Assembly: GCA_024399015.1 (NCBI GenBank)
Contig: JAKSIC010000015.1
Coordinates: 1 to 64,000 of the forward strand
Direction: 5' to 3'
Length of the DNA stretch: 64,000 nt
Source of the DNA: Fibrobacter sp.
Lineage (GTDB): Bacteria; Fibrobacterota; Fibrobacteria; Fibrobacterales; Fibrobacteraceae
How positions within the stretch are numbered: position 1 is the first letter of the stretch; every line of letters starts with the position of its first letter. This document shows, piece after piece, positions 32,921 through 43,100 of this stretch. Both the position numbers and the translations under genes were made by a program. The notes under the pieces were generated by a model. It did not search any database. It was not told the DNA's origin and was given only the letters and a program-made list of their open reading frames with translations.

Positions 32921-34006
32921 TTACTCCACCATTACACAACGGACGGAGAAACCTTGCGTTTTCAGAACGTTATCAAATTCAAGAATCGTACTTGTACTTG
33001 CAGAAAATGACGATCTAACAGTTTCTATATTCAATTCCTCAGGATAGTACCAATATGTACCCGTATTTACGTTTCTAAAACTTTGGTTAAACAAATACCC
33101 AGCACCAACCAAAGAGTATCCGGTAGAATTAAAGCCTCCAAAAGGAACTGAGCGAACACCTTTGATACCATCCTCATTTCCATCTGCATGGACTATGGTG
33201 TACATATCGTTATAGGTCAGCAAACGCCAGCCCTCAGGGCAAATGCCCTGATGATTTTCCTGAATCAAATCGGCGCAACTTTCCGTATTGCAGCGGCTAG
33301 GCAAAGCCATCATTTCTGCCCACTGGTAAAGACCGCCATACTTATCGCAATTGGTGGTGTCGTTATCATAACAATAACGTTCAATCTTGGAATCATCTTC
33401 CTGGTTTGTTCTTCCGCGGACCATTTCACCAATATTCAGGTTTTCGGCCATGACGGTCACAGAATTAGCCTTGTAACTGGTATCCCTACCTGTAATGGTG
33501 ATATAGTAGTAGCTACGGCCAGTACGTTCATCAGTAAACTGCTTGTACACGCCGTCTTCATACTTTGCTTTTGACAAGAATTTTGCATGATCAAACGGCA
33601 CGTACGAGCTGCTGCTGGAAATCTTCACAGAGCTGGAGGAAGACTTAGCACTGGAACTAGAAGCAATAGAAGAACTGCTCTTTGCTGTGCTGGAAGAGGA
33701 CTTTGCGCTAGAGCTAGAAGCAACAGAGGAGCTGCTCTTAGCCGAGCTACTGGATCCTTCGCTCGATGAGCTCAGGATGACGCTGGAGGAAGAACTTGAC
33801 TTCTGCGAGGAAGAACTGAACTTTGCACTAGATGAGGAAGCCTTCTCGCTGGAGGAAGACTCATCCGCGACAACGCTTTCGCTGCTGGAAGATTCGTCAT
33901 CGCCGCCACCGGCATTGGTTCCGCTTTCACCACCGCAGCCAACAAACATCAAGCCAGCCACAGCAGCAAAAGTCAAACCCTTTGCTAACATTCCCAAGAA
34001 TTTCAT
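32921..34006 (-). CDS. Poly-serine lipoprotein with Fibrobacter succinogenes major paralogous domain, second copy
   Basis: The 361-residue lipoprotein has a signal with lipobox AGLMFVGC (Cys about 24), then GGGDDESSSS and a long linker of SSSSAK/SSSSVA repeats (about residues 36-135). The paralogous domain follows (YKQFTDERTGRSYYYITITG, VMAENLNIGEMVRG, YCYDNDTTNCDKYGGLYQWAEMM, ICPEGWRLLTYNDM) and ends FSVRCVMVE. It lacks the Cys-bearing middle domain of the copy at 29848. The first ~130 residues of the paralogous domain are nearly identical between copies while the last ~80 diverge, as expected for surface variation or gene conversion. GGAGG precedes the ATG. Confidence 0.87.
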   Translation of the reverse strand: MKFLGMLAKGLTFAAVAGLMFVGCGGESGTNAGGGDDESSSSESVVADESSSSEKASSSSAKFSSSSQKSSSSSSVILSSSSEGSSSSAKSSSSVASSSSAKSSSSTAKSSSSIASSSSAKSSSSSVKISSSSSYVPFDHAKFLSKAKYEDGVYKQFTDERTGRSYYYITITGRDTSYKANSVTVMAENLNIGEMVRGRTNQEDDSKIERYCYDNDTTNCDKYGGLYQWAEMMALPSRCNTESCADLIQENHQGICPEGWRLLTYNDMYTIVHADGNEDGIKGVRSVPFGGFNSTGYSLVGAGYLFNQSFRNVNTGTYWYYPEELNIETVRSSFSASTSTILEFDNVLKTQGFSVRCVMVE

Positions 34007-34033
34007 AAAACCTCCTAAACTTCCTAACCTAAT

Positions 34034-34957
34034 CTATTTCTTCAAATTCTTCTTCGCCATTACACGCAGTTCCACCATTTGCCTGCGCCAGACATCGGCG
34101 TCGATGGCGGGGAAACCTGCTACGGTGCGGCCTGCGGGAACACTCTTGGTGACGCCGGCTTTTGCAGTGACGATGGCGCCGCGACCGATGGTGAGGTGGC
34201 CTGCAGCCTTTGCGCCGCCGGCAATGTTTACGTCATCTTCTACGATGGTGGTGCCGCCCAATGCAGTTTGTGCGGCCATGTAGATGTTGTTTCCCAGAAC
34301 GCAGTTGTGGCCTATCTGCACCATGGCATCGAAATGGCAATCGTTCCCGATGGTGGTGGGCGAAATAAATCCGGCAGCCACCACGGTATTCGCGCCGAAG
34401 CTGCAGTTATTGCCGATGCGGACCCCAGCCAAGTGAGGAACCATGCGACGCTTGCCCTGGTATTCGTAGAAACCGAAACCTCGGCTACCCACAACCACGC
34501 CAGCCTGGAAAATGCAATTCTCCCCAATTACCACATTAGGGTAAATCACCACGTTGGCTTCCAGCTTGCAGCGGGCACCAATTACGGCGCCGGGCATTAC
34601 CACACAGCCGGGGCCAACTTCTGCCGTGGGGTCAATTTGTGGGACCGGAGCGCCCGAGGCGTCCCGAGGCATTTCCACCAGACGGGAACCGTACTTTTCC
34701 AAAAAGCAGACCATGGCGTGATAGGGATTTACTACGGGCACGAGGCAGCGGACCTTGGGGAAATTTTCTCGCGCAGTACCCATCGGAACAAATAACACGC
34801 CGGCTTCGCACTTTGCCAAATCCGCCGCAGAAAATCCGTTAGCACCAGTAATGCTCTTGACGTTCCCGGTCCAGAAACTAACGTCTGAGGAAGTTGCTTT
34901 TTCTAGAGAAGCGAATCCGCGAATTTCAACGCCTTCAATAACCACCGGGTTCATCAT
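34034..34957 (-). CDS. lpxD: UDP-3-O-(3-hydroxyacyl)glucosamine N-acyltransferase LpxD
   Basis: LpxD adds the N-linked acyl chain in lipid A synthesis. The 307-residue protein has the N-terminal uridine-binding-type domain (about 1-95) and then a left-handed beta-helix of hexapeptide repeats (VGPGCVVMPGAVIGARC, VIYPNVVIGENCIF). The predicted catalytic histidine is in CHFDAMVQIGHNCVLG (about residue 225), followed by GGTTIVEDDVNIAGGAKAAG. ATG 34957 overlaps the lipid-kinase stop by four bases. LpxC/FabZ are 7 kb away. Confidence 0.9.
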   Translation of the reverse strand: MMNPVVIEGVEIRGFASLEKATSSDVSFWTGNVKSITGANGFSAADLAKCEAGVLFVPMGTARENFPKVRCLVPVVNPYHAMVCFLEKYGSRLVEMPRDASGAPVPQIDPTAEVGPGCVVMPGAVIGARCKLEANVVIYPNVVIGENCIFQAGVVVGSRGFGFYEYQGKRRMVPHLAGVRIGNNCSFGANTVVAAGFISPTTIGNDCHFDAMVQIGHNCVLGNNIYMAAQTALGGTTIVEDDVNIAGGAKAAGHLTIGRGAIVTAKAGVTKSVPAGRTVAGFPAIDADVWRRQMVELRVMAKKNLKK

Positions 34958-35916
34958 TCCCCCAGGGCAAGAATCTGGACTCTGCAAGCGTAATCAATCT
35001 TCACCTGGTTTCCAACCTTTCCACTCAGGTCTTCACCATCAAGCTGCAGGAATTCGTTATCCGAAAATTCAAAATTCAGGGACTTTACCTTATGGGTTCT
35101 GAGGCACCAGCGCTTCACCAAGGTTCCCAATACAGGAACGGTACCTAAGGCGAATGCCAGCAGGAACTGGGCCAAGTTGCGAACGCAAACCACTTCCAGC
35201 AGGCCATCGGCCATGTCGGACTTGTAGAAAGGATTTGTACCGCTTGCAAAGCTGGGAATGTTGCCCACAATCACCGTGCGATATCCAGAAATATCCAGCT
35301 GGCGGGTGTCGCCATGGCGGCTCACATAAGAAACCTTAGACGGCATCAGTTTGTATTTACGATCTGCAAAAAAGCTCTTGACGTACTGAACCTTATTTGT
35401 CACCACAGAGCTGGACTTGAACTTGCCTTCAGAGCGGGCGCGGTTAAAGTCATGAGCAATACGAGCGTCGATACCGCCAGAAAAATAGTTGGCAAAGGCA
35501 ATCTTGTCGTTTACCTTCCAGATGTCAAAGGGGCGGGCCTCCGCCTGCAACAAGCGACGCACCAGGAACAGCAAGCCCTTATCCACATAAGGTTTGTACA
35601 AGTTCAAAACACGGGCCAAATCGTTACCGGTTCCCAAGGGAATCAGACCAATCTTTACGGACTTGGCATATTCAGAATTCATCAACTGGCAAAGTACAGC
35701 AGAAACAGTCCCGTCGCCACCTACGGCGATTAGGGTTTCGGTACTGGCCAAAGCACCACGAATTTGTTCTTCCATTCCCTCATGTACGGTGAATTCAGCC
35801 TTCCACTGGTCATCGCTGTAATTAAGCGACGCCATGATCTCGGGCAAAAACTGGTAAATCACCTTGCCCTGGGCTCCACCGCTAATGGGGTTTATGAGAA
35901 AAACAAATTTATACAC
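34954..35916 (-). CDS. Diacylglycerol/lipid kinase family protein
   Basis: The 320-residue protein of the DAGK catalytic family begins FVFLINPISGGAQGK and has the GGDGT nucleotide motif (LIAVGGDGTVSAVL, about residue 65) and IGLIPLGTGNDLARVL (about 95). The C-terminal lobe has NYFSGGIDARIAHDFN and FLQLDGEDL. Members phosphorylate diacylglycerol, sphingoid or other lipids; which one is not readable here. It overlaps lpxD by 4 bp and the upstream gamma-CA gene by 8 bp, all one minus-strand operon. Confidence 0.88.
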   Translation of the reverse strand: MYKFVFLINPISGGAQGKVIYQFLPEIMASLNYSDDQWKAEFTVHEGMEEQIRGALASTETLIAVGGDGTVSAVLCQLMNSEYAKSVKIGLIPLGTGNDLARVLNLYKPYVDKGLLFLVRRLLQAEARPFDIWKVNDKIAFANYFSGGIDARIAHDFNRARSEGKFKSSSVVTNKVQYVKSFFADRKYKLMPSKVSYVSRHGDTRQLDISGYRTVIVGNIPSFASGTNPFYKSDMADGLLEVVCVRNLAQFLLAFALGTVPVLGTLVKRWCLRTHKVKSLNFEFSDNEFLQLDGEDLSGKVGNQVKIDYACRVQILALGE

Positions 35917-36421
35917 TTAGGAGTTCATCCTTGATTTCAATGTAGTGCAGCACACCTTCATGAAATTTACGAATTTCTTCGTCGGTAAGTTGGCGGGCAA
36001 CCCTGGCGGGAGTGCCAACAATGAGGCTTCCCTCGGGATATTCCTTGCCCTGGGGCACCAAGGCACCTGCGGCTACCACAGAATTCTTGCGAATGAGCGC
36101 TCCGTCCATCACGATTGCACCCATACCAATCAAGACATTGTCTTCAATATCGCAGGCATGAACCACGGCATTATGGCCAATGGTCACATCGTCGCCAATA
36201 TGGACGCCGGCATCGGTAGCCAAATGAACCGATACGTTGTCCTGAATATTGGTTCGTTTGCCAATACGGATTTCGGCCAAATCAGCGCGAATCACCGCAT
36301 TGTAGAACACGGAGGAATCGTCACCGATTTCCACATCACCAATAAGGCGGGCACCTTCGGCAACAAACACACGTTCGCCAAGAACAGGCTTCTTGCCCTT
36401 GTACTCAATAATACTAGACAT
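35909..36421 (-). CDS. Gamma-carbonic anhydrase-like hexapeptide protein
   Basis: The 170-residue left-handed beta-helix protein of the YrdA/PaaY/CaiE type has repeats GDVEIGDDSSVFYNAVIRAD and KRTNIQDNVSVHLATDAGVH. Three metal-ligand histidines fit VSVH, TIGHNAVVHAC. Some members are zinc or iron carbonic anhydrases; others have no known activity. AAGGAG precedes ATG 36421; an upstream extension overlaps the thioesterase gene and is rejected. Confidence 0.88.
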   Translation of the reverse strand: MSSIIEYKGKKPVLGERVFVAEGARLIGDVEIGDDSSVFYNAVIRADLAEIRIGKRTNIQDNVSVHLATDAGVHIGDDVTIGHNAVVHACDIEDNVLIGMGAIVMDGALIRKNSVVAAGALVPQGKEYPEGSLIVGTPARVARQLTDEEIRKFHEGVLHYIEIKDELLSV

Positions 36422-36423
36422 AC

Positions 36424-36858
36424 CTACTCCTTGATTCCGTAAAGGGCTTTCATCTTGTCGGGGATGGCGATGGGGCGACCACGCTTCATATCCACCAGCA
36501 CCCAATGGGTTTCAGATTCAAAAATTACCTTGCCGTCGGAAACACGTTCAAAACGGCTACGACGAACAGATACCACACGGCTGCAGGAATCCACCCAGGT
36601 GATTCCCTTGATTTCATCATCGAGGAAAGCCTGGTTCTTGTATTCCACATGCTGGGTATGGACCATCCAGCCTGCACCAAGTTCACGCATGTAGGCGGTT
36701 CCGCCACACTTTTCGGAATGGGCAATGGCAATATCCTGAATCCACTTGACGGACCACACGTTGTTGAAATGGTGGTTGTCGTCGATCATTTCGGGAGTGA
36801 CCTTGAAAATCTGTTCATGATGTTCAGGGTTCACATTTTCATTCATCTGAATTTCCAT
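36424..36858 (-). CDS. Hot-dog acyl-CoA thioesterase (YbgC/4HBT type)
   Basis: The 144-residue single hot-dog domain protein has DDNHHFNNVWSVKWIQDIA in the catalytic DxxGHVNN position (here DDNHHFNN), then HTQHVEYKNQAFLDDEI, FERVSDGKVIFESETHWVLVD and GRPIAIPDKM. It probably hydrolyses acyl-CoA or aryl-CoA esters; the substrate is unknown. It is the first gene of the operon running through lpxD, three bases from the next start. Confidence 0.87.
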   Translation of the reverse strand: MEIQMNENVNPEHHEQIFKVTPEMIDDNHHFNNVWSVKWIQDIAIAHSEKCGGTAYMRELGAGWMVHTQHVEYKNQAFLDDEIKGITWVDSCSRVVSVRRSRFERVSDGKVIFESETHWVLVDMKRGRPIAIPDKMKALYGIKE

Positions 36859-36893
36859 TTAAACCTCCCTTAGAGACTGCTTAGATTGCCACG

Positions 36894-36917
36894 TCGCTGC
36901 GCTCCTCGCAATGACAC
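36894..36917. repeat. Dispersed repeat, second copy
   Basis: This is the second copy of the gattgcc...ctcctcgcaatgacac repeat (see 21287-21317), again intergenic, between the thioesterase start and the pyridoxal kinase stop. Confidence 0.6.
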
Positions 36918-36934
36918 TTTGCACACTCCACAGT

Positions 36935-37765
36935 TTACTTCAAAGATTCCACCAGCGTGGGGATGGCAGTTTCAAACTTGACGCCGTACCAATGGTTCAC
37001 TTCGTCGCCGTAGGTATTCTCAATGGCCTTCAAGGTAAAGTCAGCGGCCACCTTCACCGCTTCCATCTTGGACTTTCCTCGCATCACAGCGCCAGTAAAT
37101 GCAGAAGCATAAATGTCGCCGGTACCGTGGCACCACATGGATACCTTCTTGTGTTCGTAATGATTCAGTTCGCCGTTCTCGTAAACGGCAATGCCGGTGT
37201 AACCTTCGCGGAAACCGATACCGGTCATGACAATGCACTTGGAGCCAAGATCGCACAGGCGCTTGCAAAGTTCAGTAATGTACGGCCTGTCGTATTCCTC
37301 GGTGTATTCCATTCCGGTCAGGTAGCTTGCCTCGGAAATATTGGGCAGAAGCACGTCGGCCTCGGCGCAAAGGCGCTTCATGGCCTCCACAAAGTTCATG
37401 TCGAAACCGGCATAAAGCTTGCCTGCGTCAGCCAAAACCGGATCCACGATGCGCAAGGAGCCCGGGTTACCAGTGGTAGCCATAATTTCACGGACAATAT
37501 CCACCTGGCGAACGCTTCCAAGATAGCCTGTATAGAAGGCATCGAACTTGATTCCTTCCTTTACCCAATGATCACGGATCGGCAACAGGTCGTCGGTCAA
37601 ATCCCTAAAAGTATAACCCTTAAAACGGCCTGTATGGGTGGAGAGCACAGCTGACGGAAGTACAGCACATTCGATACCGCAAGCGGAAACAATAGGCAAT
37701 GCCACCGTAGAAGAACACTGGCCAAAGCAGGAAATATCCTGGATAGTCAAAACACGCTTATTCAT
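36935..37765 (-). CDS. Pyridoxal/pyridoxamine kinase
   Basis: This 276-residue ribokinase-fold PLP-salvage kinase (PdxK/PdxY family) has LTIQDISCFGQCSSTVALPI at the N-terminus, LSTHTGRFKGYTFRDLT, GYLGSVRQVDIV, VDPVLADAGKLY and VLLPNISEASYLTG. The C-terminal anion hole/catalytic GTGDIYASAFTGAV has the expected aspartate near residue 222. Phosphorylates pyridoxal, pyridoxine or pyridoxamine with ATP. It is monocistronic. Confidence 0.9.
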   Translation of the reverse strand: MNKRVLTIQDISCFGQCSSTVALPIVSACGIECAVLPSAVLSTHTGRFKGYTFRDLTDDLLPIRDHWVKEGIKFDAFYTGYLGSVRQVDIVREIMATTGNPGSLRIVDPVLADAGKLYAGFDMNFVEAMKRLCAEADVLLPNISEASYLTGMEYTEEYDRPYITELCKRLCDLGSKCIVMTGIGFREGYTGIAVYENGELNHYEHKKVSMWCHGTGDIYASAFTGAVMRGKSKMEAVKVAADFTLKAIENTYGDEVNHWYGVKFETAIPTLVESLK

Positions 37766-37880
37766 ACGAAAAAAAAGATAGTAATTATGGGTATTTAATT
37801 TTCTTTTACTTATATTTACTTTAAATATGTGGGTGAATACAGCCTATTTGGTAGACCGAGTTTCGCCCAGGAGTATTATT

Positions 37881-40097
37881 ATGGAATGGAATGATTTTAC
37901 CAGTTTGACGTCGGAAGACATGCAGGCTATTTGGAATTTCGGCACCAAGGATCCGTTTTCGATCCTAGGTATTCATCCGCTGAACACGGACAAGGGCGTA
38001 AAGACCGTTATCCGTACCTACCAGCCCCAGGCTTCCTACATCACAGGTGAATCCTGCGATGGCGAATTTGAATTCGACTTTGTGAAGATTGGCGACACCG
38101 GCTTTTTCGAAGCTATTCTCGACAAGGACTACGAGCCTTTCTTCTACAACCTGAATATCCGTCAGGGCGATGGCAACAAATACACCGTTACCGACCCCTA
38201 TGCATTCCTGCCGGTGCTTTCTGACTTTGACCGTCACCTGATTGCCAGCGGCACCCATTACGAACTTTACCGCAAGCTGGGCGCCAACCTGGTGGAACAC
38301 CAGGGCTTCAAGGGCATCCACTTCGCCGTATGGGCTCCTAACGCTCAGGCCGTATCCGTCATCGGTAACTTCAACAGCTGGGACGGCCGCCGCCACCAGA
38401 TGCGCATGCTTGGCTCCAGCGGCATTTGGGAAATCTTTATCCCGAACCTGGGCGAAGGGGAACTTTACCGCTTCGAAATCCACGGCGCCGACGGCAACCT
38501 CCACGTGAAGGTGGACCCGCTGGCAAAGCTTTCTGAAGTGCGCCCGGCAACAGCCTCCATCACCACCCACCTGGATGGTTACGAATGGGGCGACGACCTG
38601 TACATGTGGACCCATACCGCTACCAAGGTCTTTGGCAGCCCCATGAACATCTACGAAGTCCACGCCGGCTCCTGGCGTCGCGACCCCGCAGATCCGGACC
38701 GTTTCTTGAACTGGGAAGAGCTGGCCGAAACCCTCATTCCTTACCTGAAGGAAATGGGCTACACCCACGTGGAATTCCTGCCTCTGGCCGAACACCCGCT
38801 GGACGAATCCTGGGGTTACCAGGTTACCGGTTACTACTCCCCCACCAGCCGCTACGGCACTCCCGACCAGTTCCGTAAGTTCGTGGACCTTTGCCACCAG
38901 AACGAAATCGGCGTGATTATCGACTGGGTTCCCGCACACTTCCCCAAGGACGCCCACGCCCTTGGCCGCTTCGACGGCACCGCCTGCTATGAACACGCAG
39001 ACCCCCGCCAGGGCGAACACCCCCACTGGGGCACCTACATCTTTAACCTGGGCCGTAACGAAGTCAAGAACTTCCTCATTGCAAACGCAATGTACTGGCT
39101 CAAGGAATTCCACTGCGACGGTCTCCGCGTAGACGCCGTTGCAAGTATGCTGTACCTAGACTACGGTAAGGGCCCCGGCGAATGGGTCCCCAACAAGGAT
39201 GGCGGCAACATCAACTACGACACTCTTGAATTCCTGAAGCACTTGAATTCTGTGATGGGCCGCCTGGCTCCCCACGGCATCCTCATTGCCGAGGAATCCA
39301 CCAGCTTCCCCAGCATCACCCGTCCTCCTGAACAGGGCGGCCTGGGCTTCCACTACAAGTGGAACATGGGTTGGATGAACGACTTCCTCAGCTACATCCA
39401 GCACGAGCCCATCCATCGTAAGTATCACCACAACAGCCTCACCTTCAGCATGGTGTACGCCTACTCCGAAAACTTCATCCAGGTGTTCAGCCACGACGAA
39501 GTTGTTCACGGCAAGGGCTCCATGCTGGGCAAGATGCCTGGCGACAACTGGCAGAAGTTTGCAAACCTCCGTTTGACCTACGCCTTCCAGTACGCACATC
39601 CGGGCAAGAAGCTGAACTTCATGGGCAACGAATTCGGTCAGTTCCGTGAATGGTGCGAAAAGCGTTCCCTGGACTGGCACCTGGTCAGCTGGGATAGCCA
39701 CGGCAAGATCCTCGCCATGATGAAGGACTTGAACCACATCTACAAGGACAACGCCCCCTTCTGGGAAATTGACCATTACCATACCGGTTTCGAATGGATC
39801 TGGTGCGATGACGCCGACAACTCCATCGTAAGCTTTGTCCGTAAGGATGACCACGGCAACGAAATCATCTGCGTCTTTAACTTCACTCCGGTGGTCCGCA
39901 ACGACTACCGCCTGGGTGCACCTACCGCCGGTAAGTGGAAGGAAATCTTCAACACCGACGCTAGCATCTACGGTGGCTCCAACGTGGGCAACTGCGGCGA
40001 AGTCCAGACCGAACAGATCCCGTGGCAGAACCGCGCTCAGAGCATGAACGTTCAGGTTCCGCCTCTGGGTGCCGTATTCTTCAAGCTTGAACGATAG
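37881..40097 (+). CDS. glgB: 1,4-alpha-glucan branching enzyme
   Basis: GlgB makes alpha-1,6 branches in glycogen, the storage polymer of Fibrobacter. The 738-residue protein has two N-terminal CBM48-like modules (about 15-105 and 120-220), then a GH13 barrel. Catalytic groups: nucleophile Asp in DGLRVDAVASML (about 413), acid Glu in LIAEESTS (about 470), and Asp in FSHDEVVHGKGS (about 537). The C-terminal beta domain ends AVFFKLER. ATG 37881 follows CAGGAG; the upstream extension to 37827 lacks support. No other glycogen genes adjoin. Confidence 0.96.
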   Translation: MEWNDFTSLTSEDMQAIWNFGTKDPFSILGIHPLNTDKGVKTVIRTYQPQASYITGESCDGEFEFDFVKIGDTGFFEAILDKDYEPFFYNLNIRQGDGNKYTVTDPYAFLPVLSDFDRHLIASGTHYELYRKLGANLVEHQGFKGIHFAVWAPNAQAVSVIGNFNSWDGRRHQMRMLGSSGIWEIFIPNLGEGELYRFEIHGADGNLHVKVDPLAKLSEVRPATASITTHLDGYEWGDDLYMWTHTATKVFGSPMNIYEVHAGSWRRDPADPDRFLNWEELAETLIPYLKEMGYTHVEFLPLAEHPLDESWGYQVTGYYSPTSRYGTPDQFRKFVDLCHQNEIGVIIDWVPAHFPKDAHALGRFDGTACYEHADPRQGEHPHWGTYIFNLGRNEVKNFLIANAMYWLKEFHCDGLRVDAVASMLYLDYGKGPGEWVPNKDGGNINYDTLEFLKHLNSVMGRLAPHGILIAEESTSFPSITRPPEQGGLGFHYKWNMGWMNDFLSYIQHEPIHRKYHHNSLTFSMVYAYSENFIQVFSHDEVVHGKGSMLGKMPGDNWQKFANLRLTYAFQYAHPGKKLNFMGNEFGQFREWCEKRSLDWHLVSWDSHGKILAMMKDLNHIYKDNAPFWEIDHYHTGFEWIWCDDADNSIVSFVRKDDHGNEIICVFNFTPVVRNDYRLGAPTAGKWKEIFNTDASIYGGSNVGNCGEVQTEQIPWQNRAQSMNVQVPPLGAVFFKLER

Positions 40098-40121
40098 TTC
40101 GCCAAAAGCAATTAAAAAAGG

Positions 40122-40148
40122 CCTCGCAAAACGCGAGGTCTTTTTTTC
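40122..40148. terminator. Rho-independent terminator between convergent genes
   Basis: The stem cctcgc/gcgagg (40122-40127 with 40133-40138) is followed by TCTTTTTTTC. It separates glgB from the minus-strand surface protein gene. Confidence 0.9.
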
Positions 40149-40183
40149 ATTTCTTCACAAACTTTGGTTTAATTTTTTCTGTA

Positions 40184-43100
40184 CTACTTTATGGAAAGCA
40201 CTGCGTTTTCTGTCATACGTCCATTGACGCGAAGAGCCACGATGTAGCGACCCCTATTCAAAGATGTCATATCCAAAGTTTGGAAGTACGATCCTGCAGT
40301 CAAGCTACCAAGGGACTTGGAAGCAACAACCTTACCACGCATATCAAGGACATCCAACTTAACGAACCCTGCCACAGGAGTACTGAACACGATTTCGGCA
40401 AAAGAGCCGTTGGAAACAGCCTTCAAGCTGGAGCCGGATTTCACGAGAGAATTCTCTACACAAAGCGGATTCTTATCAGAATCATCTGGATCAGAATCGC
40501 CAGGATTCGGATTTTCTGCATTCGGATCTTCTGGATTCAATTCATCCGGGTCAATAGGAGCAGGATAATCTTCTAAGTCAGGATCGTCTGGAGTGGGTTC
40601 AACAGGTACAGCTTTTTCAAAGGGCTTAGCCGTTTTTAAGCGGGGATAAGATTTTCCTTCATCTATAGTCCAAACGTTTTCGAAATCCCAGCCAACATAG
40701 TTTGCCAGGGTCATCATCTGTTCTGTAGTACGAGCAGTATCGCCCTTTTCAATGTTATAATAATCGTCTACTTTAGAGAGGATATCGTTGTCAAAATAGC
40801 ACGAAGAATATCCATAATCCGAGTCTACAGATCCAGCGATAGGTCCTCCTTGGTATCCGCCTTCATCCATGACTACAATTCCTGCAGAATAAATTTCTTT
40901 AATTGTTCCATTGTGATTTTCTCCAACAACCCCACCAACATCGACGTGGCCGCGTACATAGCTCTCCGCATAAACTTTTGTCAAAACACCACTATATACC
41001 TTTCCGACAACACCGCCTACATATTCTTTGCCAAGAACAGAACCGCTACTACCAAGACGACTATAGTTTGTAAGCATAAATTCTCCCTTTAGATAACCGA
41101 ACAAGCCACCTACATAAGACTTGCCCTCAACACGGCCACCATAGGATACAACATTTTCTACAAAAGCTGATTCTGCCTTGCCAGCAACAACCCCCACTAA
41201 CCAACGTCCTTTTATAAAAGCATTTTCAAAGACGAGGTTAACGACTTTAGCTTCTGCAAGTGCAGCAAACAGACCTACATCATCCGCATAGGGTTCATTG
41301 ATGGACAAATTCTTAATGACATGGCCTTGGCCATCAAAAGATCCAACAAAAGGCTGCTCCTGAGAGCCAATCGGTTTAAACTTTACACCAGAGGCATCGA
41401 TATCTGCGATCAAAGTATAATGGCCATTCAAAGGATAACCTTTATGATTACCGATTTTCTGCAAATCATCCAAAGTTGCTATTTCAAATTTATTAGGCAC
41501 AGCCACATAGCTGCTTGTACCCCAAATAGTATCACCATCAAGAGCATATCCAATTTGATAGCCGTAGTATACAGTATCCCCTACATCACGCCTATAATGA
41601 ACAGAATCTAACGTGTATTCATTTGCGGAATTTAGTCCCGTCCAACGACCAAAGAACTCAACGTCCATATCATTTGCTGCAGAAACCACAGGGGATTCCG
41701 TCCACTTTGCACTTGCAGTCGGTTCAGCAAAGGGAATCGCATTTTTCTTTTCAGATTTTACATCATAAAGGAAGGGTAAAGTTTCTCCCTCCACAATATC
41801 CCAGATCGGTTCTCCGCTACCGCCAACAAGAACATCAAACACATAGATTTCGTCTAAAAGTTCACCCCATCCTTCAAAAGAACTCATATGGGTCATCTGT
41901 TCAAAAGTCAAGCCAACACCAACATCACTTGAAGAGCTTCCTGAAATATCAGCATTCCAGTAAGCCCCCTTTACAGAGCCCTTATTTTTACAGACAGAGA
42001 CGCAAGCGCTATCCTGAGAAACAGCAAAACCGACAGAATAAACGTTTTCTATACGGCCATCGTTTGTTCCAGCAAACCCTGCGGCTACTCCTTTTCTTTT
42101 TGTATAAACAGATCCAAGGGCGTAGCTATTTTCAACAATACCGGAATCACTCTGATCTACAAGATTTGCTCCAACAAAGCCACCCAATGTATTAGTACCA
42201 TAAACGTTTCCTGTAGAATAAGAATACTTAATGGTTCCAAAATTCTCGCCAACAAAGCCGCCGGCTTTTTTCACAGATTGAGTCAATCCATGCCCCATAA
42301 TATCTACAGAAGACTTGCAATGCGAAATGGTTCCATCTTCAAAGTATCCAACAAATCCGCCAAATGAAACTTTGCTTTCGTTGATGTCAAAAACATTAAT
42401 TCCGTAACCTAGTTGACTCGTAGATTCACCAACCCTAATAGTTCCCGAAGACGTACTGTGGGCAATGCCATCGAGTCCCTTGCCAAAGACTTCGCCGGCA
42501 AAGCCACCAACTTTTCCTCCATAAGCAACAATATCTACATCTGCAGAGGAACTATCAATCAGAGGATTAGTTACATTAAAACGAGCATAAGACACAGCTT
42601 TACCGACAAAGCCTCCCACCTCGTTCATGCCAACAACCTTTCCCTGGAAAGAAACATGGTTTATTTCGCCATCCGAAACACGGCTAACGATACCACCAAC
42701 AGTAGAATGGCCTTGAACATAGCCATTCGTTACAGCGATGTTCCTTAATGTTCCGCTTTTCACAAGGACAGCTACGGATCCAACATAATCCGAAGTCGTA
42801 ATACAACCAATTACATGCAGTCCATCAAAACGAATATTTTCAAGAGTTCCGTTTAGCTGATACACAAAGCCAATATTACTCTTGCAATGGTATTCATCTT
42901 CATTTAAAGACTGGATTCGTAGATTTCGTATGATATGATTTCTTCCATCAAGGGTGCCAGAAAAAAACAAGGAGTCTCTAGCATCCTTTTTCTTGCCAAT
43001 GGGTGTAAATCCGCTACAAAATCCGTCTGCACAATTTTCTTTATAAGAGGCAGAAGCGTCAATATTCTTGGTCAGTGCATAGTGTTCGTTATAGAGGTAA

